Shown one piece after another: positions 1 through 8,290 of a DNA stretch of 64,000 bases. Below the pieces are notes generated by a model that saw nothing but the letters and a program-made list of their open reading frames with translations, did not search any database and was not told the origin of the DNA. The number at the start of each line of letters is the position of its first letter. The stretch's first letter is position 1. A program made the translations under genes and the position numbers. Source of the stretch: Sphingobium indicum B90A (GTDB taxonomy: Bacteria > Pseudomonadota > Alphaproteobacteria > Sphingomonadales > Sphingomonadaceae). The stretch spans positions 1,798,001 through 1,862,000 of the forward strand of contig NZ_CP013070.1 of assembly GCF_000264945.2 (NCBI RefSeq), written 5' to 3'.

Positions 1-821
1 ACGACCTGCGACCGCGTGCCGGTGGCCGCCACCACCTGGTCCAGCAGTTGCAGGATGCTGTATTCCTCCGGATTGCCCAGATTGACGGGCGCCATGTCGG
101 ACAAGGGCGCCTCCATCAATCGGATCAGCCCGTCGACCATGTCCGACACGAAGCAGAAGCTGCGCGTCTGCGATCCGTCGCCATAGATGGTGATGGCGTC
201 GCCCGACAACGCCTGGCAGACGAGGTTGGAGATCACGCGGCCATCGTCGGGATGCATGTTCGGGCCATAGGTGTTGAAGATCCGCGCCACCCGCACATCG
301 GCGCGGCCCAGCCGGGCGAAGTCGAAGGCCATGGCCTCCGCCGCGCGCTTGCCCTCGTCATAGCAGGCGCGGGGGCCGGTGCAGTTCACCCAGCCACGAT
401 AGTCCTCGCGCTGGGGATGCGCCTCCGGATCGCCATAGACCTCGCTGGTGGAGGTGAGCAGGAAGCGCGCGCCAACCTGCTCCGCCAGCCGCAGCAGGCG
501 ATCGGTTCCGACTACGCTGGTCAGCATCGTATGTTCGGGATCGGCCTGATATTGCGGCGGCGAAGCCGCGCAGGCGAGATTGTAGATGCGGCTGATGTCG
601 CGCCTGCGCGTGACCGCATCGGGCAGGGGATCGACGATGTCGCCGCGCACGAAGGTGAAGGCGCGATGCCCCTCCAGCATCCGCAGGTTGACCTCCCGCG
701 AGGTCTGGAGGTTGTCGAGGCAGATGACCTCATGCCCTTGATCCAGCAGCGTCCGGCACAGATGCGACCCGATGAAGCCGGCTCCTCCGGCCACCAGGGC
801 TGTTTCACGCTTTCCGTTCAT
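1..821 (-). CDS. UDP-glucuronate decarboxylase (UDP-xylose synthase)-like SDR enzyme, 3' end outside window
   Basis: About 273 residues are visible and the C-terminus lies beyond the left edge. This is an extended short-chain dehydrogenase. It has the NAD-binding GGAGFIG near residue 11, the TSTSEVYGD segment, and the catalytic pair in the YxxxK form YDEGK inside GPRACYDEGKR, followed by RIFNTYGP. This combination is typical of UDP-xylose synthase, which oxidises and decarboxylates UDP-glucuronate to UDP-xylose in the cytoplasm. The ATG at 821 follows a GGAGG ribosome site. The gene lies 32 bp after the preceding glycosyltransferase and looks like a continuation of the same leftward operon. 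Substrate is assigned by family only. Confidence 0.8.
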   Translation of the reverse strand, partial: MNGKRETALVAGGAGFIGSHLCRTLLDQGHEVICLDNLQTSREVNLRMLEGHRAFTFVRGDIVDPLPDAVTRRRDISRIYNLACAASPPQYQADPEHTMLTSVVGTDRLLRLAEQVGARFLLTSTSEVYGDPEAHPQREDYRGWVNCTGPRACYDEGKRAAEAMAFDFARLGRADVRVARIFNTYGPNMHPDDGRVISNLVCQALSGDAITIYGDGSQTRSFCFVSDMVDGLIRLMEAPLSDMAPVNLGNPEEYSILQLLDQVVAATGTRSQV

Positions 822-853
822 CGACCCTCCGTCCTTTTCTGTCCTGTCGTTCT

Positions 854-1930
854 TCATTCGGCGGCCGCCATGTCCCGCGTGCGCATCCGGGCGGCCCCCT
901 GCAGCCAGTTTTCCAGCTCGGCGGCGCGGTTGCGCGATATATGCCGGTCCAGGATGCGGCGGCGGGCGGCCTCGCCTATATCGGCGCGATCCTCATGCAG
1001 GGCGACGATCACCTGCTCCGGATTCCAGGCGAAGATGATTTCGCGATTGGGCTCCAGCAGTTCGTTGAGTCCCGGCCAGACGTCGGAGATGATCGGCGTG
1101 CCGCAGGCCGCCGCCTCGAACAGCCGGACGGAGGGGGACCAGCCCGCCTCGATCATGTCGGCGCGCGTGACGTTCAGCGTGTAGCGCGAGGCGGAATAGA
1201 AAGCGGCGTGGTCGTGCGGGGCGAGATGCTCGATCCGCTCCACATTGGCGGGCCAGTCGATGTCATCGGGATATTGCGGCCCGGCGACGACGAAACGCCT
1301 GTCGGGCAGCAGCCGCGCCGGTTCGATCAGCAGCTTCTCCAGGGTGGGCTGGCGATCCGGGCTGTAGGTGCCGAGATAGGAGAGATCCCATTTCTTCGGC
1401 ACGTCCATCGGCCGATAGGCCGACGCATCCACCGAGCAATAGAGCGCCCGCGCCATGGGGGAACGATAATGCCGCTCCAGCAGGTCGAGCGTGGGGCCGC
1501 CGGTGAAGGAGCAATAGCAGTCATAGCCCGCGATCAGTTCCGCCGACAGATAGTCGCACCGCCCTTCGCGCAGCGCCGCCAGCGTGACGGGCGTATCGAT
1601 GTCGTAGAAGGCGGTGACCCCGCGCGCGGTGCGCTGCACATAATGGCCGACCGCGATGCCGTCGGGCACATAGGAGCCGACCATGACCGCATCCGCCGTC
1701 TCGATCTCATGCCGCCAATCTTCCAGCGCTTCCACGCTGTCGTAGAATTCCAGCCGGCAGAAGGCGGGATCGATGAGGTCGCGCTGGCCGGCATACCAGG
1801 GGACGTCCCGCTCCAGGAAGCGTATCTCATGCCCGCGCCCGGCAAAGGCGGAGAGCAGGGCACGGAAGGTCGTGGCATGACCATTGCCCCAGGATGAAGA
1901 CAGGCTGAGGCCGAGGACGACGAGTTTCAT
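854..1930 (-). CDS. CgeB-family glycosyltransferase (copy 1)
   Basis: A 358-aa protein of the CgeB / Glyco_trans_1_2 type (GT-B fold). The N-terminal Rossmann part begins MKLVVLGLSLSSSWGNGHAT. The C-terminal nucleotide-sugar half carries the RLFEAAACGTPIISD segment near residues 269-283 and a conserved SYLGTYSPDRQ near 184-194. No signal peptide or membrane segment is seen, so it should act on the cytoplasmic face. Its ATG overlaps the stop of the upstream gene by 4 bp, which implies translational coupling. It is one of three consecutive CgeB-like genes. Donor and acceptor cannot be read from the sequence. Confidence 0.82.
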   Translation of the reverse strand: MKLVVLGLSLSSSWGNGHATTFRALLSAFAGRGHEIRFLERDVPWYAGQRDLIDPAFCRLEFYDSVEALEDWRHEIETADAVMVGSYVPDGIAVGHYVQRTARGVTAFYDIDTPVTLAALREGRCDYLSAELIAGYDCYCSFTGGPTLDLLERHYRSPMARALYCSVDASAYRPMDVPKKWDLSYLGTYSPDRQPTLEKLLIEPARLLPDRRFVVAGPQYPDDIDWPANVERIEHLAPHDHAAFYSASRYTLNVTRADMIEAGWSPSVRLFEAAACGTPIISDVWPGLNELLEPNREIIFAWNPEQVIVALHEDRADIGEAARRRILDRHISRNRAAELENWLQGAARMRTRDMAAAE

Positions 1931-3033
1931 GCTCCCTCCATCTGATGCTGCCTGGCGGCGCGCCGCCCGGATCGGTCGCGCAGGATTTCGTCGACCTGAT
2001 GCCCGCGCAGTTCATAGCTGTGTTCGGCCCGGACACGGGCGAGCGCCGCCTGTCCGATCGCCCGCGCCCGCTCCGGCGTCAGCGCCGCCAGATGATCCGC
2101 CACATCCTGCCCGTCGCGGGCGACCAGTACCTCCTCGTCCGGGGTCAGGAACATCTCTATCCCCTCCCACGCATCGGTGATCAGGCAGGCCCCTGCTCCC
2201 GCCGCCTCGAACACGCGGGTCGCGGGGGAAAAGCCGATATGCGCCATGCTGTCGCGGGCAACGTTCAGCACGGCCAGCGGGCTGCAATTGAAGGCGTTGT
2301 GCTCGGCGGTGTAGATATGGCCGCGATGGCGGACATTGCCGGGCATCGCCTTGCTATCCCAGCCATTGCCGCCGATCAGGAATTGCCGGCCGGGCAACAA
2401 GGCGGCGGGTTTCAGGAAGAATTCCTCCACCCGCGCCTCCCGGTCGGGCAGGCGGTTGCCAAGGAAGGCGAGATCGGCGGTGAAGCGCGGATCGGGCGGC
2501 ACGGGATGATGGCTCTGCGGATCGAGCGCATTGTAGACGGGAACGCACTCCACCGCGCCGAAGCCGCGATAGGCGTTCACCACCGGATCGCCGCCGCCAT
2601 AGGTCAGCACCATGTCGAGTCCGGGCAAGGCGCGGCGCACGGCATGGTCCGGATCGGCGCGCATCTCGTCCAGCGTCGCGGCGGCGTCCACATCCCAGAA
2701 GATGCGCAGCGCATGGGGCCGGGCGCGGCGCATGACGCCGTCCAGCAGCTCGTCGTCGAACACGCCGACGCCGCTGGCCTTCACGACGACGTCGGCCTCG
2801 GCGGCCTCGTCCATCACGCCCTTCAGCGCGTCCGGCGTCGCGGGATAGACCACCACGCGCGCCCAGTCGGGCGGGTCGATGTCACGATGCTGCTGCCGGT
2901 CGAAGGCATCCGGTTCATAGAATGCGATGCGATGGCCATGCCGGGCAAGCTGCTCCAATATCCCGCGATAATAGGTGGCTGCGCCGTTCCAGTAGGAGGA
3001 AAGCAGGCTGGAGCCGTAAAAGGCGATCTTCAT
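1927..3033 (-). CDS. CgeB-family glycosyltransferase (copy 2)
   Basis: A 368-aa paralogue of the genes on both sides. It begins MKIAFYGSSLLSSYWNGAAT and has LAFLGNRLPDR near residue 188, an N-A-R motif near 258 and RVFEAAGAGACLITD near 273-287, matching the C-terminal domain of CgeB-type GT-B transferases. It overlaps both neighbours by 4 bp. Sequence divergence from copies 1 and 3 argues for a different acceptor or linkage rather than redundancy (inference). Likely cytoplasmic. Confidence 0.82.
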   Translation of the reverse strand: MKIAFYGSSLLSSYWNGAATYYRGILEQLARHGHRIAFYEPDAFDRQQHRDIDPPDWARVVVYPATPDALKGVMDEAAEADVVVKASGVGVFDDELLDGVMRRARPHALRIFWDVDAAATLDEMRADPDHAVRRALPGLDMVLTYGGGDPVVNAYRGFGAVECVPVYNALDPQSHHPVPPDPRFTADLAFLGNRLPDREARVEEFFLKPAALLPGRQFLIGGNGWDSKAMPGNVRHRGHIYTAEHNAFNCSPLAVLNVARDSMAHIGFSPATRVFEAAGAGACLITDAWEGIEMFLTPDEEVLVARDGQDVADHLAALTPERARAIGQAALARVRAEHSYELRGHQVDEILRDRSGRRAARQHQMEGA

Positions 3034-4133
3034 GCAACGCTCCTGATCGGCTGCGCGTCGAGCGACGCCGTGATGTCCATCAGCTGCTGCGCGCGATGGG
3101 CGCAGCTATGGCGGCTGCGGATCGTCTCCAATCCGTTGCGGACGAGGCTGGCGCGAAGGTCCGCATCCTCGCTGATGGCGCGCATATGGCTCTTCATCTC
3201 GTCGCCGGTCCGGGCGAAGAGGAAATCCTCGCCGGGCCGGAACAGCCCTTCGCTGTCGTCCCAAGGGGCGGACAGCAACGGAATGCCGCAGGCCAGCGCC
3301 TCGAACACCCGGATCGTCGGAATGCCGGGCAGAAGCTGCGTATAATAGCGGCGCGGCACATGAACGGTGGCAAGGTGGCGGGCGAAGACCTCCGGCGCGG
3401 CGGCATTGGGCGCCCAGCCATGATAGGCGACGCCGTAGCGTTCCAGCGTCGCCAGCGCCTCCTGAGGATAGCGCACGCCATAGATGTCGAGCGGGAGCTT
3501 CGCCTGCCGCGCCGGGCGGAAGAGGTAATCCTCCAGCTCGGCGGTACGCTCCCCATCGCCCCAGTTGCCGATCCAGACGAGGCCGCTTTTCTCACCGGGC
3601 AAGGGACGGAAATGCCTTGTGTCGGCGGCTTCATGCCAAGTCCAGACGCACTCGCCCCAGCCCCAGCTTCGATAGACTTCCGACAAGGCCTCGCCGAACG
3701 CCAGCACACCGTCATAGCCCGACAGGTCGAACGCCCGGATCGCATCCGGATCGGACACGGCGCGATGATGGGTGTCATGGAACAGCAGGGTGAAATCGCT
3801 CCGCCCCGCCCGGATCAGGCCGAGCGCGCCGACCAGCGACGGTTCGTTCCATTCATGGACGATGACGAGGTCGGCGCCGTCGACCAGCGCGACCAGATCG
3901 TCCTTCATGCCATAGCCTTGGGCACGGAGTTCGGGATAGGCCTGACGATAGGCGGCGAGCCCCTCCTCCCCATGGTCGGACAGGAGGTTGGCGAGGCTCC
4001 AATTGCCCTCCGGCTCCAGCGCCAGCACGTCATGGCCCATGGCCGCGAGTTCGCGCAGCACGCCGCGCAGGAAATGGGCATTGCCGTGGTTCCAGCAGGA
4101 CAGCAGCGAATGGGTGAAATAGAGGATCTTCAT
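3030..4133 (-). CDS. CgeB-family glycosyltransferase (copy 3)
   Basis: A 367-aa protein beginning MKILYFTHSLLSCWNHGNAH. The open frame extends further upstream, but the ATG at 4133 restores the 4-bp overlap with the preceding gene and gives the same N-terminal motif as copies 1 and 2. Domain features are LVWIGNWGDGERTAELE in the middle and TIRVFEALACGIPLLSAPWDD near residues 280-300. It is a GT-B enzyme of the CgeB type, acting on an unknown acceptor, probably the growing glycan made by this operon. Confidence 0.82.
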   Translation of the reverse strand: MKILYFTHSLLSCWNHGNAHFLRGVLRELAAMGHDVLALEPEGNWSLANLLSDHGEEGLAAYRQAYPELRAQGYGMKDDLVALVDGADLVIVHEWNEPSLVGALGLIRAGRSDFTLLFHDTHHRAVSDPDAIRAFDLSGYDGVLAFGEALSEVYRSWGWGECVWTWHEAADTRHFRPLPGEKSGLVWIGNWGDGERTAELEDYLFRPARQAKLPLDIYGVRYPQEALATLERYGVAYHGWAPNAAAPEVFARHLATVHVPRRYYTQLLPGIPTIRVFEALACGIPLLSAPWDDSEGLFRPGEDFLFARTGDEMKSHMRAISEDADLRASLVRNGLETIRSRHSCAHRAQQLMDITASLDAQPIRSVA

Positions 4134-5212
4134 GCGGCCACCTTCCGCTGGACGGCGCGATAATGGCCGGCCATGTGCGCGGCCGTGGCGGCGGGGGTGT
4201 AGGCGCCCGCCCGCGTCTGGGCGCGCTGGCCCATTTCCACGCGGGTGGCGCCGTCGCCCAGCAATTCCTCTATCGCCCAGGCGAAGCCCTGCGCGTCGCG
4301 AGGATGGACGAAGATGGCGGCGCCATCCCATAGCTCCCGGAAAGTCGGAATATCGGACAGCAGCAGCGCGCAACCGGCCAGCGCCGCCTCCAGCACCGCA
4401 AGGCCGAAGGGTTCGTAAAGCGCCGCCGAAGCGAAGACCGGCCGGCTGGCCAGATGCCGAGCCAGCGCCATGCTGTCGAGCGGGCCGAGCGACACCAGCG
4501 AATGCAGACCGATCCCCGCTCCCTGCGGCCCCTCAAGCGGTCCGGCAGCCCTGAACGGCACGGCGATGCGGGCGGCCGCCTCATCCAGCACCCGGATATT
4601 CTTGCCCTCGTCCCAGAGGCGACCGGCCGTGAACACATGGTCCTGCATCGCCTGCGGCTTCACTGGAAAGGACCGGCCATTATGGACCGCCATGGGGAGC
4701 ACGCCATAGCGGCGGCGCGCCGCCTCCGCAAAAGCCATGCTGGGCGCGATGACGCGGGTCGCCTGCCGAAGGCCGGCCGCGACCAGCGCCGCGCGCCAGT
4801 TGAAATCCTCCGGCATGGGACCGCCGCGCACCGCTTCCCACCAGGTCGCGACGCAACTGTGCAGCAGCGCGATCACCGGGCAGGGATAACGGCCGGCGCT
4901 GACCAGCGCCGGCGTATGCAGTTGCACCGCGTCGACGCGAAGGTCGCCCGCCATTTCCGCCAGCCGCGCTTCGGCCTGCACGATGGGCGCCGCTTCCGCC
5001 GCAAGCCATTCGAGTTCGAGGCCGGTTTCCACCAGATGGCAATTGGCTATGGCCGCCGCCTCCGCCCGCTGCGCCTCGCTCAGCGCAGGCCCCATGACGG
5101 CCAGCGTCACCTGATAGCCATGGGGCTGGAGCGCGCGGATCAGGTCGGTCGAATATTGCCAGACGCCGCCCACCGCGTCGGCGGACAGCAGCAGATGCCC
5201 GCCGCCCCTCAC
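4130..5212 (-). CDS. Glycosyltransferase family 4 protein
   Basis: A 360-aa retaining GT-B glycosyltransferase. The N-terminus LLLSADAVGGVWQYSTDL is the usual glycine-rich acceptor-side loop. The C-terminal half has FTAGRLWDEGKNI near residue 193 and the E-x7-E donor signature in YEPFGLAVLEAALAG near 264-278. No membrane segment is seen. It overlaps the upstream epimerase gene and the downstream CgeB gene by 4 bp each. It probably adds a sugar early in the assembly of the product of this locus. Donor specificity is unknown. Confidence 0.85.
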   Translation of the reverse strand: MRGGGHLLLSADAVGGVWQYSTDLIRALQPHGYQVTLAVMGPALSEAQRAEAAAIANCHLVETGLELEWLAAEAAPIVQAEARLAEMAGDLRVDAVQLHTPALVSAGRYPCPVIALLHSCVATWWEAVRGGPMPEDFNWRAALVAAGLRQATRVIAPSMAFAEAARRRYGVLPMAVHNGRSFPVKPQAMQDHVFTAGRLWDEGKNIRVLDEAAARIAVPFRAAGPLEGPQGAGIGLHSLVSLGPLDSMALARHLASRPVFASAALYEPFGLAVLEAALAGCALLLSDIPTFRELWDGAAIFVHPRDAQGFAWAIEELLGDGATRVEMGQRAQTRAGAYTPAATAAHMAGHYRAVQRKVAA

Positions 5213-6282
5213 AGCGCGCTCGCGGTCATCAGCCTGGGCCCGGCGCTCTCCGCCCGCTCCTCCATCAGCCAGCGGGCCAGATCGGCCACGCCCTGCCGCC
5301 AGGGCTTGCGCGCCTTCAGGTTCAGCGCCGTGCGCGCCGCGCCGGTGTCAGCGACGAAATAGCGCTGGTCGCCCGCCCGCCAGGGCGCGAAGTCGGGCAC
5401 GATGGACTTGCCCAGATGGACGCCGATAAAGGCCAGGATCTGCCGCAGGCTGACGGCATTGTCCGGCCCGCCGCCCAGGTTGAAGGCGCGGCCGCTCACC
5501 CGTCCGATCTGCCGCCAGACCGCCAGATAGGCGTCCACCGCATCCTGCACGTCCAATATGTCGCGCACCTGATGACCGTCGCCATAAAGGGTGATCGGTC
5601 GCCCCTCCAGGGCGCTGATCAGGAAATGCGCGACCCAGCCCTGATCCTCCGTCCCCATCTGCCGCCGGCCGTAGATGCAGCTCATGCGCAGCACAGCGGC
5701 GGGCAGATCGAAACTGCGTGCATAATCCAGCACATATTGGTCCGCCGCGCCCTTGGAACAGCCATAGGGGGTATGGAAATCGAGCGGGCGGCTCTCGTCG
5801 ATGCCATTGGCGCGCAGATGCTCGGCAGCTGGCAGATAAGCGCCGTCGATCAGCGGGAAGTCGAGATCCTCCAGCCCGCCATAGACCTTGTTGGTGGAGG
5901 CGAAGATCACGGGCGGCGGCGCGGCGCGGCGGCGCGCCGCCTCCAGCACGTTGAGCGTGCCGAGCGCGTTCACCTCGAAGTCGGCGCGCGGGTCGGTGAA
6001 GCTGGTGGTGACGGCGACCTGCGCGGCCATGTGGAAGACCGCCTTCGCGCCGGCGACCGCCCGGTCCACCGCCGCATCGTCCCGCACATCGGCGATGACC
6101 GGCGTGATCGCGGCGCCGTGGCGCTGCTCCAGCCAGGCAAGGTTGCGCTCGACACCGGGCCGGGCCAGCGAGTCATAGACGACGACCTGCTCGCCCTCCC
6201 CCGCCAGCCGGTCGGCGATGTTGCAGCCGATGAAACCGGCCCCGCCCGTGACCAGCACGGGCCTTCCGTCGGCGCGCTTCAC
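5209..6282 (-). CDS. NAD-dependent sugar epimerase, CDP-paratose 2-epimerase-like
   Basis: A 357-aa extended SDR. GGAGFIGCNIADRL near residue 11 binds NAD, and the catalytic region reads FASTNKVYG then TPYGCSKGAADQYVLDYA (YxxxK as YGCSK), which closely resembles CDP-paratose/tyvelose 2-epimerases. The GTG at 6282 is chosen because it overlaps the upstream stop by 4 bp and starts just before the Rossmann fold. The longer open frame upstream has no domain match. It would interconvert an NDP-sugar for the glycosyltransferases downstream. The exact sugar is not determined. Confidence 0.82.
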   Translation of the reverse strand: MKRADGRPVLVTGGAGFIGCNIADRLAGEGEQVVVYDSLARPGVERNLAWLEQRHGAAITPVIADVRDDAAVDRAVAGAKAVFHMAAQVAVTTSFTDPRADFEVNALGTLNVLEAARRRAAPPPVIFASTNKVYGGLEDLDFPLIDGAYLPAAEHLRANGIDESRPLDFHTPYGCSKGAADQYVLDYARSFDLPAAVLRMSCIYGRRQMGTEDQGWVAHFLISALEGRPITLYGDGHQVRDILDVQDAVDAYLAVWRQIGRVSGRAFNLGGGPDNAVSLRQILAFIGVHLGKSIVPDFAPWRAGDQRYFVADTGAARTALNLKARKPWRQGVADLARWLMEERAESAGPRLMTASAL

Positions 6283-7391
6283 GCGACCAGCCCCCGCGCT
6301 TCCAGCTCCGCCCGCGCCTGATTGACGCGGTCGTCGGCGGTCTGCCGCGCCACCCATTCGGCCAGCACGGCAAGGCCCTGCTGGAAGTCCTGCCGCGCCT
6401 TGAAGCCCAGCACTTCCTCCGCCTTGCCGGTGTCGCAGAAGCAATGGCGGATGTCGCCGGTCCGCGCCTTGCCGACAATTTCGGGTTCCCCATCGTTCCG
6501 GCCCATCGCCAGCGCAAGCGATTGCGCCACTTCGGTGACGGAACGGTCCTGCCCGGAACCGATGTTGAAGGTGCCGCCCGCCGCCTGCGGCAGTTCCAGC
6601 GCGTCGGCAAAGGCGCGCGCCACGTCGCCGACATGCACGAAGTCGCGGCGCTGCCCGCCATCCTCGAAGATCATCGGCTTCTGCCCGTTCAGCAGGCGGG
6701 ACGCGAAGATCGCCAGCACGCCGGTATAGGGGTTGGAAAGTGCCTGCCCCGGCCCATAGACGTTGAACAGGCGCAGGCAGACGCCCTCCATGCCATAGGG
6801 CGCGGTCATGATATGGGTCGTGCGTTCCTGCACATATTTGTTGAGCGCGTAGATGGAGGCGAGATTGGGCTGCTTCCATTCCGGCGTGGCGATGGGCGTA
6901 AGCGGGCGACCCTGTCGGTCGACCGGATCCCAGATCTTCTGATTGTCGCGGATCGACCCGCGCTCCGCGTCCTGGACGATCCGGCCATCCTCGTCGCGGT
7001 ACAGCCCCTCGCCATAGATGCTCATCGAGGAGGCTGTCACCACGCGCCGCACCGGACGGTCGATCAGCCGTTCGAAGAGGACGGCGGTGCCGACGTCGTT
7101 GACCGAGGTATAGCGCTCCACCTCATACATGGACTGGCCGACCCCGACTTCGGCGGCGAGGTGGATGACGGCGTCGACACCCTGCAAGGCGCGGTCCACC
7201 GCATGGCCGTTGCGTATGTCGGCGCGGATCAGCTCGACCTCCGGATCGAGGTCGGCCGGCCGTTCAATGTCTCCGTGAACCTGCTCTATCATGCTGTCCA
7301 GCACGCGAACGGCATGGCCGCGTGCCAGCAATTCCCGGCAAACCGTCCGGCCGATGAAGCCGGCGCCACCCGTGACAAGTATCTTTTCCAC
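6279..7391 (-). CDS. NAD-dependent epimerase/dehydratase, dTDP-L-rhamnose 4-epimerase-like
   Basis: A 370-aa extended SDR with VTGGAGFIG at the N-terminus, SSMSIYGEGLY, and YALNK as the catalytic YxxxK. The insert between them (about 40 residues, ending PNLASIYALNK) resembles dTDP-L-rhamnose 4-epimerases. I place the start at the GTG at 7391 because AGGGGAG lies 5 bp upstream. An in-frame ATG at 7406 would put that ribosome site inside the gene. It is the first gene of the leftward operon. Sugar identity is uncertain. Confidence 0.82.
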   Translation of the reverse strand: MEKILVTGGAGFIGRTVCRELLARGHAVRVLDSMIEQVHGDIERPADLDPEVELIRADIRNGHAVDRALQGVDAVIHLAAEVGVGQSMYEVERYTSVNDVGTAVLFERLIDRPVRRVVTASSMSIYGEGLYRDEDGRIVQDAERGSIRDNQKIWDPVDRQGRPLTPIATPEWKQPNLASIYALNKYVQERTTHIMTAPYGMEGVCLRLFNVYGPGQALSNPYTGVLAIFASRLLNGQKPMIFEDGGQRRDFVHVGDVARAFADALELPQAAGGTFNIGSGQDRSVTEVAQSLALAMGRNDGEPEIVGKARTGDIRHCFCDTGKAEEVLGFKARQDFQQGLAVLAEWVARQTADDRVNQARAELEARGLVA

Positions 7392-7475
7392 GGCCGCTCC
7401 CCTCATTGATGATGATTTGCCAAGGATTGGCTGCGGGAACGTTCCATTCCCCGCAACCGTGGCAACGGGACCATC

Positions 7476-7501
7476 AACATCTTCTTCTACCGCCAGGTTC
7501 C
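7476..7501 (-). promoter_or_regulatory. EcfG-type general stress promoter (leftward)
   Basis: Reading leftward, GGAAC at 7501-7497 is followed after 17 bp by TGTT at 7479-7476. The alphaproteobacterial general-stress sigma factor EcfG uses GGAAC-N16/17-CGTT, so this is one base off. Transcription would start near 7468, giving a leader of about 77 nt to the GTG at 7391. Confidence 0.5.
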
Positions 7502-7626
7502 GGTAATATTTCGAGAAATCCTTTAATATCCACTCAGTACAAACTCATGAGAATAATCTATGTTATACGGGTGACACACAAGTTATTCACGATGTTTCCA
7601 TTTACCTTTTTGAGAATTACGTCTAT

Positions 7627-7652
7627 GGAACTTTCCTTCTCCCGATCCTGTT
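7627..7652 (+). promoter_or_regulatory. EcfG-type general stress promoter (rightward)
   Basis: GGAAC at 7627-7631 and TGTT at 7649-7652 are separated by 17 bp, one base from the EcfG consensus. The predicted start point near 7660 is only a few bases from the ATG at 7664, so the phosphatase message may be nearly leaderless or use the ATG at 7670. Confidence 0.5.
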
Positions 7653-7663
7653 AAGCAGCATCT

Positions 7664-8290
7664 ATGTTGATGCTGTCTTCCTCCCGCGAACCGCCGCTTA
7701 CCTGCTTTCACCTGATCCGGCATGGGATGCATGGCGAATATGGGCGGCTGTTGAGCGGGCGGGCGGGCATGTCGCCCCTCACCGCGCGCGGCCGCGTGCA
7801 GGCAGCCGGCGTCGCGGCATGGCGTGGCCTGCACGGCATAGACGCCATCCATGCCAGCCCGCGCCGGCGCACGGTGGAAACCGCGTCGATCATCGCCCAA
7901 GCCCTGGGGCTGGAGGTCGTCATCGCCCCCGATCTGGACGAGGTCGATTTCGGCTCCTGGAACGGACGGTCCTTTCCGGAACTGGAGCAAGACCCGCGCT
8001 GGCGCGATTGGAACCGCAGCCGCTCCACCAGCGCGACGCCGGGCGGAGAGACGATGGGCGGCGCAGTCGCCCGGACCGTCCGGCATCTGGAAACGGTCGC
8101 GCGGGAAAACACGGGGGCCACCATCCTCTGCGTCACCCATTGCGACATCATCCGCGGGACGATCGCGCATTATCTCGGCCTCAGCCTCGACAATCTGCTG
8201 AGGTTCGAAGTCGATCCCGGTTCGATCAGCACGATCCTGCTGGGGTCGGCCGGCGGCAGCGTGACCCGATTGAACGAGGTGCCCGCATGA
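7664..8290 (+). CDS. Histidine phosphatase family protein (phosphoglycerate mutase-like)
   Basis: A 208-aa protein with the phosphohistidine signature LIRHGMHGEYG near residue 17, SPRRRTVETASII near 64, the acidic residue in DEVDFGSWNG near 90, and the second catalytic histidine in CVTHCDIIRG near 158. These are the four features of branch-1 histidine phosphatases. It opens the operon that contains inositol-3-phosphate synthase, so it might dephosphorylate the product of that enzyme or another sugar phosphate (inference). No clear ribosome site precedes ATG 7664 or the alternative ATG 7670. Its stop overlaps the next start by 4 bp. Confidence 0.82.
   Translation: MLMLSSSREPPLTCFHLIRHGMHGEYGRLLSGRAGMSPLTARGRVQAAGVAAWRGLHGIDAIHASPRRRTVETASIIAQALGLEVVIAPDLDEVDFGSWNGRSFPELEQDPRWRDWNRSRSTSATPGGETMGGAVARTVRHLETVARENTGATILCVTHCDIIRGTIAHYLGLSLDNLLRFEVDPGSISTILLGSAGGSVTRLNEVPA

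Larger units (their letters stand above)
7392..7663. promoter_or_regulatory. Divergent promoter region between two glycan operons
   Basis: This 270-bp stretch is clearly more AT-rich than its surroundings and separates the leftward sugar-nucleotide/glycosyltransferase operon from the rightward cyclitol operon. It holds one EcfG-like promoter for each direction, listed separately. A third, weaker GGAAC-N16-CGTG match reads rightward from 7437. No open reading frame with coding character was found. Confidence 0.7.

Noticed and set aside
6283..6879. Long N-terminal extension of the epimerase frame (556-aa version)
   Set aside because: It lies inside the coding sequence of the upstream dehydratase gene, has no domain match, and the GTG at 6282 gives the same 4-bp overlap as the other junctions.
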